From: Streptomyces cinerochromogenes
Lineage (GTDB): Bacteria > Actinomycetota > Actinomycetes > Streptomycetales > Streptomycetaceae
Length of the DNA stretch: 64,000 bases
Assembly: GCF_014648635.1 (NCBI RefSeq)
Contig: NZ_BMRM01000010.1
Location: 248,001-312,000, forward strand
Reading direction: 5' to 3'
The notes beneath the pieces were generated by a model that had not been told where the DNA came from, did not search any database, and saw nothing but the letters and a program-made list of their open reading frames with translations. Positions 1-7,427 of the stretch are shown here, in pieces. Every line of letters begins with the position of its first letter. Positions within the stretch are counted from its first letter, which is position 1. The position numbers and the translations under genes are program-made.

Positions 1-372
1 GGCGCCTTCCCGGCCGTCGTCGCCCGCGAGCTGGACCGCTACCTGCCGTTCCTGGCCACCACCAAGGTCCTCATGGGCGCCGTGCGGGCCGGGGTCGGCC
101 GTGAGGTGGCGCACGAGGCGATCAAGGAGAACGCCGTGGCCACCGCGCTCGCGATGCGGGAACAGGGCGCCGAGCGCAACGACCTGCTCGACAAGCTCGC
201 CGCCGACGAGCGCCTGCCGCTCGACCGGGAGCAGCTGGCCGCCCTGATGGCCGACAAGCTCTCCTTCACCGGTGCCGCCGCCGACCAGGTCGGCGTGGTC
301 GTCGGCCGGATCCAGGAGATCGTCAAGCAGCACCCGGAGGCCGCCGGCTACACCCCCGGAGCGATCCTCTGA
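1..372 (+). CDS. purB: Adenylosuccinate lyase, C-terminal part (cut by window start)
   Basis: This is the last 123 residues of adenylosuccinate lyase, the cytosolic purine enzyme that releases fumarate from SAICAR and from adenylosuccinate. The frame is open from base 1, so the start and the fumarase-type signature lie outside the window. What is visible is the helical tail, with the blocks ELDRYLPFLATTKVLM, EAIKENAVA and the terminal AGYTPGAIL, which I recognise from actinobacterial PurB. There is no internal stop or shift. The stop codon lies only about 50 bases before the next gene on the same strand, so read-through or coupling to the glycosylase is likely. Recognition rests on recalled family similarity. 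Confidence 0.9.
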   Translation, partial: GAFPAVVARELDRYLPFLATTKVLMGAVRAGVGREVAHEAIKENAVATALAMREQGAERNDLLDKLAADERLPLDREQLAALMADKLSFTGAAADQVGVVVGRIQEIVKQHPEAAGYTPGAIL

Positions 373-425
373 CCCGCCTGACCAGGGCCGACCTGGAGGC
401 CGCCCGCGACCGCCTCGTCCCGGAC

Positions 426-956
426 GTGGTCGCGGACGGTCTCCACGTGCTGTTCTGCGGCATCAACCCCGGGCTGATGACGGCCGCGACCGGCCACCAC
501 TTCGCCCGTCCCGGCAACCGGTTCTGGCCGGTGCTGCACCTGTCCGGCTTCACGCCCCGGCTGCTGAAGCCGGCCGAGCAGCGGGAGCTGCTCTCCTACG
601 GGCTCGGCATCACCAACGTGGTGGCGCGGGCCACCGCGCGGGCGGACGAGCTGACCGCCGAGGAGTACGCCGAGGGCGGGCGGCTGCTGACGGAGAAGGT
701 GACGCGGCTGCGGCCGGGGTGGCTGGCCGTGGTCGGGGTGACCGCGTACCGGGCCGCCTTCGGTGACCGCACGGCCCGGGTCGGGCCGCAGGAGCGGACG
801 ATCGGGGGCACCCGGGTGTGGGTGCTGCCCAACCCCAGCGGGCTGAACGCGCACTGGACGGCGGCGACGATGGCGGAGGAGTTCGCCCGGCTGCGGGAGG
901 CGGCGGACGTGCCCGGTCACGGCGGGTCGGTCTCCGTCACTATCCCGAGCAGCTGA
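426..956 (+). CDS. mug: G/U mismatch-specific uracil-DNA glycosylase (Mug/TDG type)
   Basis: This encodes a DNA repair glycosylase of the MUG/TDG branch, which removes uracil or thymine (and related adducts) mispaired with guanine. The 176-residue product carries the two family signatures. FCGINPG near the N-terminus is the pocket that activates water, and LPNPSGLNAHW near residue 140 is the helix-insertion loop. The GTG at 426 is the first standard start. Homologues I recall begin about 15 residues earlier, and the frame is open upstream (reading LTRADLEAARDR from a CTG at 378), so the true start may be a CTG near 369-378, close to the purB stop. The 3' end overlaps the convergent hypothetical gene by about 40 bases. 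Confidence 0.85.
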   Translation: MVADGLHVLFCGINPGLMTAATGHHFARPGNRFWPVLHLSGFTPRLLKPAEQRELLSYGLGITNVVARATARADELTAEEYAEGGRLLTEKVTRLRPGWLAVVGVTAYRAAFGDRTARVGPQERTIGGTRVWVLPNPSGLNAHWTAATMAEEFARLREAADVPGHGGSVSVTIPSS

Positions 957-1360
957 AACGGCAGCTCCTTGCCCCACCGGGAGACGCCGAGGGCAACCCA
1001 GCGGCCCGCCTCCGGCACCCGCCACAGGTGGACGTCCGGGACGTGACCGCTGAGCCCGGCCCAGGGCTCCGCGAGGTCCTCGCCCGCCGTGCTCCGGTCG
1101 AGCACGCTGTACAGGCTGAACTGCTGCGGCCTGCCCCACCGCTCCGCCAGCCGCTCGGCGAGGCCGTCCCGGTCGGCCTCGACCTGCGCCTCCGCCTCGT
1201 CCCGTGCGCTGCCGTCGTCCTCCCGGAAGTCCTCGCTCGTCCGTAAGGCGGCTATGTGATAGCCGGGCCCGCTCTCGCCGTGCTCCGTCCTGCCGTACGC
1301 CGCCGGGAACTCCCGGGCGCACAGCAGGTCGATGAGGGTCAGGCACTTCGCGATGTCCAT
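917..1360 (-). CDS. Conserved hypothetical protein, acidic, about 147 aa
   Basis: I do not recognise this family. The protein is soluble and acidic, with no signal peptide or membrane span. It begins MDIAKCLTLIDLL, has a charged central segment (EAEAQVEADRDGL) and ends in a compact beta-rich part containing VHLWRVPEAGRWVALGVS. The ATG at 1360 is chosen; a GTG at 1384 in the same frame would add eight residues (VPPALLDR). Third-position GC is typical of a real Streptomyces gene, and antisense frames are less convincing. It converges on the glycosylase gene and overlaps its 3' end, and it lies downstream of the ABC permease on the same strand, about 60 bases away. No function can be inferred. 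Confidence 0.6.
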   Translation of the reverse strand: MDIAKCLTLIDLLCAREFPAAYGRTEHGESGPGYHIAALRTSEDFREDDGSARDEAEAQVEADRDGLAERLAERWGRPQQFSLYSVLDRSTAGEDLAEPWAGLSGHVPDVHLWRVPEAGRWVALGVSRWGKELPFQLLGIVTETDPP

Positions 1361-1419
1361 GCGATCCAGTAAAGCGGGGGGCACTGACAATTGGCGGTCC
1401 GTCAGGGGCCCGCACGCCG

Positions 1420-2130
1420 TCAGGCGTCCCTGCGCCGGACCGTCCACCCGCCGGCCGCCAGGGCCGCCGCCGTCCACAGCGCGGTCACGGCGAGTCCGCT
1501 CCAGGGGCCGAGGGCGCCGTCCCAGCTGCTGTGCAGGGCCACTTGGCCCGCCCGGTCGGGGAGGAAGTCGGCGGCGCCGCCGGACAGGTCGCCCACCACG
1601 AAGGAGACGATCAGCAGGAACGGGATCAGCACGGAGAGGGTCGCGACCCCGCTGCGCAGCACGGCCGCGAGTCCGGCGGCGAACAGGGCCATCAGCGTCA
1701 GGTGCAGGCCGCAGCCGACCGCGCCGCGCACGCCCTCGCCCCAGCCGGGTGCGGAGGTGCCGAGGACCGCCCGGCCCACCAGCAGCGTGACGAACCCCGT
1801 GAGCAGCCCGACGGCCAGCACCGGCAGGGCGATCGCCGTGACCTTCGCGGCGAACCAGCGCCCCCGGTCGGGCACCGCCGCCAGCGTCAGCCGGAGCGCA
1901 CCGTCCCGGAACTCCGACGCGACGGCCGTCGTACCGAAGGCGATCGCGGCGATCTGGCCGAAGCTGACGCCGAAGAACACCGAGAACAGCGGGTCGGAGT
2001 CGTCGGCGTCGGCCGCCGCGAGCGCCGAGAACGCGGCGGTGGCGACGAGGACCGCGGCGAGGGCGCCCAGCAGGGAACGCAGCGAACGGATCTTGATCCA
2101 CTCGGCGTGGAGCACGGGTGCGAAGGGCAT
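1420..2130 (-). CDS. ABC-2 type transporter permease
   Basis: This is the integral membrane subunit (236 aa) of an ABC exporter. It starts with a cytoplasmic segment, MPFAPVLHAEWIKIRSLRS, the EWxK-x-RS entry typical of Streptomyces ABC-2 permeases. About six hydrophobic segments follow, including VLAVGLLTGFVTLLVG and VLIPFLLIVSFVVG, and it ends in a positively charged WTVRRRDA. The start at 2130 lies two bases beyond the stop of the ATPase gene, so the two are cotranscribed and form one transporter. Substrate cannot be read from sequence. The divergent sensor kinase/response regulator pair suggests induction by envelope stress or an antimicrobial, as is common for such modules. Confidence 0.85.
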   Translation of the reverse strand: MPFAPVLHAEWIKIRSLRSLLGALAAVLVATAAFSALAAADADDSDPLFSVFFGVSFGQIAAIAFGTTAVASEFRDGALRLTLAAVPDRGRWFAAKVTAIALPVLAVGLLTGFVTLLVGRAVLGTSAPGWGEGVRGAVGCGLHLTLMALFAAGLAAVLRSGVATLSVLIPFLLIVSFVVGDLSGGAADFLPDRAGQVALHSSWDGALGPWSGLAVTALWTAAALAAGGWTVRRRDA

Positions 2131-2132
2131 GG

Positions 2133-3053
2133 TCAGGCCTCCTGGTGCTGTGCGGTGAACTCGGCCTCGGCCGTGGTCAGATCGAGGTAGGCCTCCTCCA
2201 GGGTGGCCTCCTGGGCGGCGAGTTCCAGGACGGGGACGCCCTCCTCGGACATCAGACGGCCGAGGTCGTCCACGCGCGCGTGCCGGACGGTCCACGTCCC
2301 GTCCTCGCCGCGGGAGGCGTCGTGGCCGTGCCGGGCGAGGAGGTCGCCGAGGGCGGCGGGGTCGGTGGTGCGGATGCGGACGTGGGGCTGTACACGCGCC
2401 CGGATGAAGTCCTGGACGGGTGTGTCGGCCAGCAGGCGGCCCCGGCCGAGGATCAGCAGGTGGTCGGCGAAGGCGGCGGTCTCGCCCATGAGGTGGCTGG
2501 AGACCAGGACGGTACGGCCCTCGGCGGCGAGCCGGCGCAGCAGTGTGCGGATCCAGACGATGCCCTCGGGGTCGAGGCCGTTGGCGGGTTCGTCGAGCAG
2601 CACCACCTCCGGGTCGCCGAGCAGGGCGGCGGCGATGCCGAGCCGCTGGCGCATGCCGAGGGAGAACGTCCGTACCCGGCGCCGGGCAACGGTGGCGAGA
2701 CCGGTCTCCTCCAGGACGGAGTCGACCCGGCGGGCCGGGATGCGGTTGCTCGCGGCGAGGGCGAGCAGATGGTCGCGGGCGGTGCGGGAGCCGTGCGCGG
2801 CGCGGGCGTCGAGCAGGGCACCCACCCGGCGCAGGGGGGCGCGGAGGCCCGCGTAGGCCTGGCCGCCGACGGTGGCGGTGCCGGCGGTGGGCCGGTCGAG
2901 GCCGAGGACGAGCCGGAAGGTCGTGGACTTGCCGGCGCCGTTGGGGCCGAGGAAGCCGGTGACCCGGCCGGGGCTCACCCGGAAGGTGAGCCGGTCCACG
3001 GCCCGCCGGCCGCCGTACTCCTTGGTGAGGTCGCGTACGTCGATGCTGGTCAT
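2133..3053 (-). CDS. ABC transporter ATP-binding protein (drug-exporter type)
   Basis: This 306-residue ATPase energises the adjacent ABC-2 permease. It shows Walker A GPNGAGKST near residue 37, the signature FSLGMRQRL, Walker B VVLLDEPANGLDP, and a switch histidine in VLVSSHLM. The C-terminal 90 residues form the extension found in DrrA/CcmA-like exporters. The ATG at 3053 is used. It is first in a two-gene leftward operon, and its promoter must lie in the 107-base divergent region shared with the sensor kinase, which holds two hyphenated palindromes. Export of a hydrophobic or amphipathic compound is a family inference; the substrate is unknown. Confidence 0.9.
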   Translation of the reverse strand: MTSIDVRDLTKEYGGRRAVDRLTFRVSPGRVTGFLGPNGAGKSTTFRLVLGLDRPTAGTATVGGQAYAGLRAPLRRVGALLDARAAHGSRTARDHLLALAASNRIPARRVDSVLEETGLATVARRRVRTFSLGMRQRLGIAAALLGDPEVVLLDEPANGLDPEGIVWIRTLLRRLAAEGRTVLVSSHLMGETAAFADHLLILGRGRLLADTPVQDFIRARVQPHVRIRTTDPAALGDLLARHGHDASRGEDGTWTVRHARVDDLGRLMSEEGVPVLELAAQEATLEEAYLDLTTAEAEFTAQHQEA

Positions 3054-3089
3054 GGCAACAGCCTGGCGGGGTACGGAGTTCGGCTCCTC

Positions 3090-3126
3090 CCCCGCCGGCG
3101 GGGACCGTCTCCCCCGTGCGGGGGAG
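3090..3126. promoter_or_regulatory. Twin palindromes between ABC exporter and two-component system
   Basis: The divergent intergenic region contains a perfect 14-base palindrome (CCCCGCCGGCGGGG, 3090-3103). Six bases later there is a second inverted repeat, CTCCCCCG-TG-CGGGGGAG (3109-3126). Their position between an exporter operon and a LuxR-family two-component pair fits binding sites for the response regulator. This is an inference from symmetry and location only. Confidence 0.45.
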
Positions 3127-3160
3127 CTCCGTCGTCGGTGCCGCCTGCGACGATGACGTC

Positions 3161-4315
3161 ATGGCTCGCCTCCTGCGCCCGCTGCTGCGCGGCACGACGT
3201 ACACGCGCCTGCTGCATCTGTGGGTGCCGATGCTGATGGTCAGCGTCTGGCTCTACATCGACCCGTCGGCTCCCTGGGTGCCCGCGCTGCTGCTCCTCCC
3301 GCTCGGCCTCGTGCCCGCGGTGCGACGGGGCGAGGGGGTGCAGGCGCGGCTGATGCTCACGCCGGGCGAGCCGGAGCCGGGCATCTCCGAGGCGCCGGCG
3401 GCGAACTGGCGGGACCGGCTGCGTACGGTGCTGTGGCTGGAGCTGCGCATGGTGCTCGGCGGCGCGGCCGTGTTCGCCTCGGTGTGGCTGCCCGTCCTCT
3501 GCTTCGAACTGGTGCGGTGCGCCTGGGGCGACGCGCCGGCCGGGATCCCGCTGCTGGGCCGGCTGCCGCCGCACCCCGCCTGGGCCCTGCTGGCACCGCT
3601 GCCGCTGCTCGCCCTGTACGGAGTGGTCGTCGGGCTCGGCGAGCTGGTCACGGCCGCCGCGCGCCGGCTCCTGGGGCCGTCGGCGGCCGAGCGGCTGGCC
3701 GCGCTGGAGGAGCGCACCGAGCAACTGCTGGAACGCACCCGGATGGCCCGGGAGTTGCACGACTCGATCGGTCACGCCCTGACGGTGGCGGTGGTGCAGG
3801 CGGGTGCCGCGCGCGCGGCCGGCGATCCGGAGTTCACCGACCGTGCGCTGAGTGCCATCGAGGAGACCGGCCGGGCCGCGCTGGAGGACCTGGAACGGGT
3901 GCTGGGCGTGCTGCGGGAGGCGGAGCGGCCGGTGAGCGCGCGGCCGACGCTGGCCGACGCCGGCCGGCTGCTGGAGTCGGCGCGGGCCTCCGGGGCCACC
4001 ATCGACGCCGAGGTGACGGGGCCGGTCGAGGCCGTGCCCGGCCCGGTGTCCCGCGAGGGCCACCGCATCCTCCAGGAGGCGCTCACCAACGCGCTGCGGC
4101 ACGCGGGGGCGGTGCCCGTCCGGGTCCGGGTCGCGGTCACGGACGGGCTGCTCACCCTGGAGGTCCGCAATCCGCTGCCCGGTGCGGTACCCGGGCCCGG
4201 CCGGGGCAGCGGCCTGCGGGGCATACGGGAGCGGGCGGCGCTGCTCGGCGGCACCGCCCGGACCGGTCCGCACGAGGGTGACTGGCAGGTGCGCGCGGAG
4301 CTGCCGCTCGGCTGA
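3161..4315 (+). CDS. Sensor histidine kinase (HisKA_3 / LytS-NarX type)
   Basis: This is a membrane sensor kinase of 384 residues. Four hydrophobic segments occupy roughly residues 10-160. A coiled linker and the DHp motif RMARELHDSIGHALT follow, with the phosphoacceptor His at about residue 200. The HATPase_c part carries the N-box EALTNALRHAG and a glycine-rich GRGSGLRGIRERAALLGG. An ATG at 3161 is preferred over an upstream in-frame start at 3116, because the intervening residues are not membrane-like and include the palindromic region. The response regulator follows 14 bases downstream, so the pair is one operon. No extracytoplasmic ligand domain is large enough to suggest a signal. It likely controls the divergent ABC exporter. 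Confidence 0.9.
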   Translation: MARLLRPLLRGTTYTRLLHLWVPMLMVSVWLYIDPSAPWVPALLLLPLGLVPAVRRGEGVQARLMLTPGEPEPGISEAPAANWRDRLRTVLWLELRMVLGGAAVFASVWLPVLCFELVRCAWGDAPAGIPLLGRLPPHPAWALLAPLPLLALYGVVVGLGELVTAAARRLLGPSAAERLAALEERTEQLLERTRMARELHDSIGHALTVAVVQAGAARAAGDPEFTDRALSAIEETGRAALEDLERVLGVLREAERPVSARPTLADAGRLLESARASGATIDAEVTGPVEAVPGPVSREGHRILQEALTNALRHAGAVPVRVRVAVTDGLLTLEVRNPLPGAVPGPGRGSGLRGIRERAALLGGTARTGPHEGDWQVRAELPLG

Positions 4316-4329
4316 TCTAGGCTGGCCGG

Positions 4330-4986
4330 ATGCCGGTCACCGTACTCCTCGTCGACGACGAACCCCTGGTCCGCGCGGGTCTGCGGGCCGTGCTGGAGGC
4401 GCAGCCCGACATCGAGGTGGTGGGCGAGGCGGCCGACGGTGCGGCGGTCATCCCGCTGGTACGGCAACTGCGGCCGGACGTGGTGGCCATGGACGTACGG
4501 ATGCCGCTGATGGACGGGATCGAGGCCACGCGCGCGGTGCTGCGCACGGTGCCGGAGCCTCCGAGGATCCTCGTGGTGACCACCTTCGAGGACGACGAGT
4601 ACGTGTACGAGGCGCTGCGTGCGGGCGCCGACGGGTTCCTGCTGAAGCGGGCCCGTCCGGCCGAGATCGTGCACGCGGTGCGACTGGCCGCGGAGGGCGA
4701 GTCGCTGCTGTTCCCGGCCTCCGTACGGCGCCTGGCCGCCCGCTACGGCGACGCCGACCGGCCGGCGCGGGCCGCGCTGGAGCGAGCCCGGCTGACCGAG
4801 CGGGAGGCGGAGGTGCTGCGGCTGATGGCCCGGGGGCTGTCGAACGCGGAGATCGCCGCGCGGCTGTTCGTGGGCGCGGAGACGGTGAAGTCCCATGTGA
4901 GCGCGGTGCTGGCGAAACTGGGTGCGCGCGACCGCACCCAGGCGGTGATCACGGCCTACGAGTCGGGGTTCGTGGAGCCGGGCTGA
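4330..4986 (+). CDS. LuxR/NarL-family response regulator
   Basis: This is the partner of the kinase just upstream. The product is 218 residues. Its receiver domain has the acidic pair DDEP near residue 9, phosphorylatable Asp55 in AMDVRMP, Thr in VVTTFEDDEY, and Lys in FLLKRARP. A LuxR-type helix-turn-helix follows (LTEREAEVLRLMARGLSNAEIA, split here as LTEREAEVLR and GLSNAEIAARLFV). The conserved switch residues are all present, so phosphorylation control is expected. DNA targets are likely the palindromes at 3090-3126, and possibly its own operon. Fourteen bases separate it from the kinase stop, and the ATG is preceded by a weak purine stretch. Confidence 0.92.
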   Translation: MPVTVLLVDDEPLVRAGLRAVLEAQPDIEVVGEAADGAAVIPLVRQLRPDVVAMDVRMPLMDGIEATRAVLRTVPEPPRILVVTTFEDDEYVYEALRAGADGFLLKRARPAEIVHAVRLAAEGESLLFPASVRRLAARYGDADRPARAALERARLTEREAEVLRLMARGLSNAEIAARLFVGAETVKSHVSAVLAKLGARDRTQAVITAYESGFVEPG

Positions 4987-5083
4987 CCGAGGGCCGGGCC
5001 GCGCGGCGGAACCCGGCACTCGCCGGGGCGGACGGGGCCGAGTACGATCCGGCCAACACGCCCGCGAGCTGGGAGGACGGACG

Positions 5084-6241
5084 GTGGGGCAGCTGACCGG
5101 CGGCGATCCCTCGCTGCTGCGAAGGATCAATTCCGCGGTGGTGCTGCACGCGCTGCGTGCCACGGACTGCGCGACGCTCACCGAGATCACCCGCGTCACC
5201 GGTCTGTCCCGGCCGACCGTCGAGGGCGTCGTGGAAGGGCTCATCGAGGGCGGGCTCGTGGTGGAGGCGGCGGCCGACGACGGTGGCGCCCGCCGGCAGG
5301 GCCGGCCCGCCCGGCGGTTCCGGTTCCGGGCCGAGGCGGGGCATCTGCTGGGCCTGGAGATCGGGCCGCACCGGGTCGCCGCGCTCCTGTCCGACCTGGA
5401 CGGACGGGTGCTGGGCGCGCAGGCCAAGGAGGTCGACGAGAAGGCCCCGGCGGACGAGCGGCTCGACCGGCTGCGCGGCGCCGTCGCCGAGCTGCTGCGC
5501 CGGGCCGGGGTGGCGCGCAGTTCGCTGCGGGCGGTGGGCGTGGGCACACCGGGCATCGTGGAGGCCGACGGCACGGTACGGCTGGGCACGGCCCTGCCGC
5601 AGTGGACGGGGCTGCGGCTCGGCGAGCGGCTGAGCCGTTCCTTCCGCTGTCCGGTGCTGGTGGAGAACGACGCCAACGCGGCGGCCGTGGCCGAGCACTG
5701 GAAGGGCGCGGCGACCGAGACGGACGACCTGGTGTTCGTCCTGGCCGGGCTGAGCCCGGGGGCCGGTTCACTGATCGGGGGGCGGCTGCACCGGGGCTAC
5801 GGCGGGGCGGCCGGGGAGATCGGCGCGCTGCACCTGCTGGGCCGGGAGGCCACGCCGGAGGCGCTGCTGTCCACCACCGACGAGCCGCTGCACCCGCTGG
5901 ACGAGCAGGCGGTCGCCGAGGTGTTCGCGCTGGCGCGCAAGGGCGACCAGCGGGCCCGGGCGGCCGTCGAGCGGTTCATCCAGCGGCTCGTGCACGACGT
6001 CGCCGCACTGGTGCTGGCGCTCGACCCGGAGCTGGTGGTGATCGGGGGCTGGGCGGCGGGTCTGGACGGCGTCCTGGAGCCGCTGCGGCAGGAACTGGCC
6101 CGGTACTGCCTGCGGCCGCCTCGGGTGGCGCTGTCCGTGCTGGGCGAGGCGGCCGTGGCGACGGGGGCGCTGCGGTTGGCCCTGGACCATGTGGAGGAGC
6201 AGCTGTTCGCCGTGGACGGCTCGGTGACGGCCCGCCGGTGA
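5084..6241 (+). CDS. ROK-family transcriptional regulator, kinase site degenerate
   Basis: This is a 385-residue NagC/XylR-type regulator. An N-terminal winged helix-turn-helix (LTEITRVTGLSRPTVEGVV) precedes a ROK sugar-kinase-like fold. The usual nucleotide-binding DIGGT is replaced by LEIGPHRVAALL. The zinc-binding CxCGxxGCLE segment of active ROK kinases is absent; after AAGEIGALHLLG the chain runs EATPEALL. The catalytic-type Asp in VENDANAAAVAEH is kept. It is therefore read as a sugar-responsive repressor rather than a kinase. The GTG at 5084 has a clear ribosome site, GGGAGGACGGAC, just upstream. Its last codons, DGSVTARR, are formed by the first units of a GGTGAC repeat that continues past the stop. 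Confidence 0.85.
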   Translation: MGQLTGGDPSLLRRINSAVVLHALRATDCATLTEITRVTGLSRPTVEGVVEGLIEGGLVVEAAADDGGARRQGRPARRFRFRAEAGHLLGLEIGPHRVAALLSDLDGRVLGAQAKEVDEKAPADERLDRLRGAVAELLRRAGVARSSLRAVGVGTPGIVEADGTVRLGTALPQWTGLRLGERLSRSFRCPVLVENDANAAAVAEHWKGAATETDDLVFVLAGLSPGAGSLIGGRLHRGYGGAAGEIGALHLLGREATPEALLSTTDEPLHPLDEQAVAEVFALARKGDQRARAAVERFIQRLVHDVAALVLALDPELVVIGGWAAGLDGVLEPLRQELARYCLRPPRVALSVLGEAAVATGALRLALDHVEEQLFAVDGSVTARR

Positions 6242-6345
6242 CGGGCCGCTGGTGACGGCCCGCCCGTGACGGGCGGTCACCGCTCGCCGGTGACCGCTGG
6301 TGACCACCCGCCGGTGAACGCTGGTGACCGCCCGCCCGTGGCGGG
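6222..6345. repeat. Degenerate GGTGACSG short tandem repeat array
   Basis: About ten irregular copies of a GGTGACGGCCCGCC / CGCTGGTGACCG motif run from inside the 3' end of the ROK gene to just before the GntR gene end. Units are roughly 10 to 14 bases and alternate GGTGACGG with GGTGACCG. The first copies encode the C-terminal tail of the ROK protein. The array lies between convergent genes, so it may fold and act as a transcription barrier, but no classic terminator stem dominates. Confidence 0.7.
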
Positions 6346-6395
6346 ACACGGCATCGCCCCGCCCCGGGGCCGCCGGGGGGGGAGCGCCGCGGGCT

Positions 6396-7157
6396 TCAGG
6401 AAGCGCGCTGCTCCGGGTCGTGGTGTATCTCCACGCCCGCCGATTCACCGAAGGTCAGCCGGCAGGTGTCGGCTCGGTACGTCGCCACCGAGAGGGCCGC
6501 CGTGCGGCCCTGGGCGAAGAAGCGGGTGGTGACGACGAGGACGGGCGAGCCGGGGAGCCGGTCGAGTTCCCTGGCGTCGTCCGCGCGGGCGGAGCCCAGT
6601 TCGACGGCGCGGTCCTCGCCCTCCAGCGACAGGTGCTGCAACTCGCGCAGCACCGCACGCGCGCGTGCCGCGCCGGACGGGGCGTCGATCGCGGTGAGGC
6701 CGGGCACCGAGGCCGCCGGGATGTAGAGCAGTTCGGTGGCGACCTGCTGGCCGTGGGACATGCGGGTCCGGCGGACGGTGTGGACGGTCTCGTCCGGGCC
6801 GGTCTCCAGGGCCGCGGCGACCGCGGCGGGCGGTGTCGCCTGGTCGCTGTCGACGGGCTGCCAGGCGTCTCCGGCGGCGCCGGGCCAGGCATGCTGTTCG
6901 GCGCCGACGGACACGCCCACGCGCGGCGGCGCGACGGTCGTGCCGACCCCGCGGCGGCGCTGCAGCCGGCCCTCCAGCTCCAGCTGTTCGAGGGCCTGCC
7001 GGAGCGTCGCGCGGGCCACGCCGAAACGGGCCGCGAGGTCACGCTCGTTGGGCAGGATCTCGCCGACCGAGAACTCCGAGTCCAGTGCCTCGGTGAGCAC
7101 GGTCTTCAGATGCCAGTACTTCGGTTCCGGTACCGATTCCAGCTGCGTGGTCCCCAC
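6396..7157 (-). CDS. GntR/HutC-family transcriptional regulator
   Basis: This 253-residue regulator has an N-terminal winged helix-turn-helix (NERDLAARFGVARATLRQAL, followed by EGRLQRRRGVGTTV) and a C-terminal UTRA ligand-binding domain of about 160 residues ending near FGESAGVEIHHD. The GTG at 7157 is chosen because GGAGGA sits six bases upstream (7163-7168). An ATG at 7223 would add 22 residues that read through an AT-rich promoter-like stretch. HutC-type regulators usually bind sugars, amino acids or their phosphates; the ligand here is unknown. It stands alone, between the ROK gene (convergent) and a regulatory gap before the sigma factor gene, so autoregulation is plausible. Confidence 0.88.
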   Translation of the reverse strand: MGTTQLESVPEPKYWHLKTVLTEALDSEFSVGEILPNERDLAARFGVARATLRQALEQLELEGRLQRRRGVGTTVAPPRVGVSVGAEQHAWPGAAGDAWQPVDSDQATPPAAVAAALETGPDETVHTVRRTRMSHGQQVATELLYIPAASVPGLTAIDAPSGAARARAVLRELQHLSLEGEDRAVELGSARADDARELDRLPGSPVLVVTTRFFAQGRTAALSVATYRADTCRLTFGESAGVEIHHDPEQRAS

Positions 7158-7257
7158 CCTGTCCTCCGCAAGAGCCGTGGTCCGGCGGTTTTTGGCGCCC
7201 TTGTTTATTAAAGGTTGTTGCACTTCTCTGCGACCATAGGGCGGCCGTCACCCTTGG
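7158..7257 (-). promoter_or_regulatory. Promoter and leader of the GntR regulator
   Basis: On the minus strand this region reads from an AT-rich core (7201-7222, containing TTTAATAAAC), the least GC-rich spot for kilobases, to the strong Shine-Dalgarno GGAGGA at 7163-7168. The core is the likely promoter and possible operator of the gntR-type gene. I could not fix exact -35 and -10 boxes. Confidence 0.45.
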
Positions 7258-7357
7258 TCAAGACCAATCGTCGATCCCTGCCCGAACGCACGGGCGCCCC
7301 GCCACGGAGCGTTCATGAGGCGTTCGCAGGCGGCGCGGCGGGTGACAGCACGGCAAA

Positions 7358-7379
7358 GCCCCCGTCACACGACGGGGGC
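7358..7379 (-). terminator. Terminator of the ECF sigma factor gene
   Basis: A 9-bp perfect stem, GCCCCCGTC / GACGGGGGC, with a four-base ACAC loop lies about 50 bases downstream of the sigma factor stop. On the minus strand it is followed by TTTGC. This is a good intrinsic terminator by Streptomyces standards, where long U-tracts are often missing. Confidence 0.7.
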
Positions 7380-7427
7380 CTGCGGACCGGAGCGGGCGCG
7401 AGGGGGCGGCGGCGCCCCCTCGCCGGA

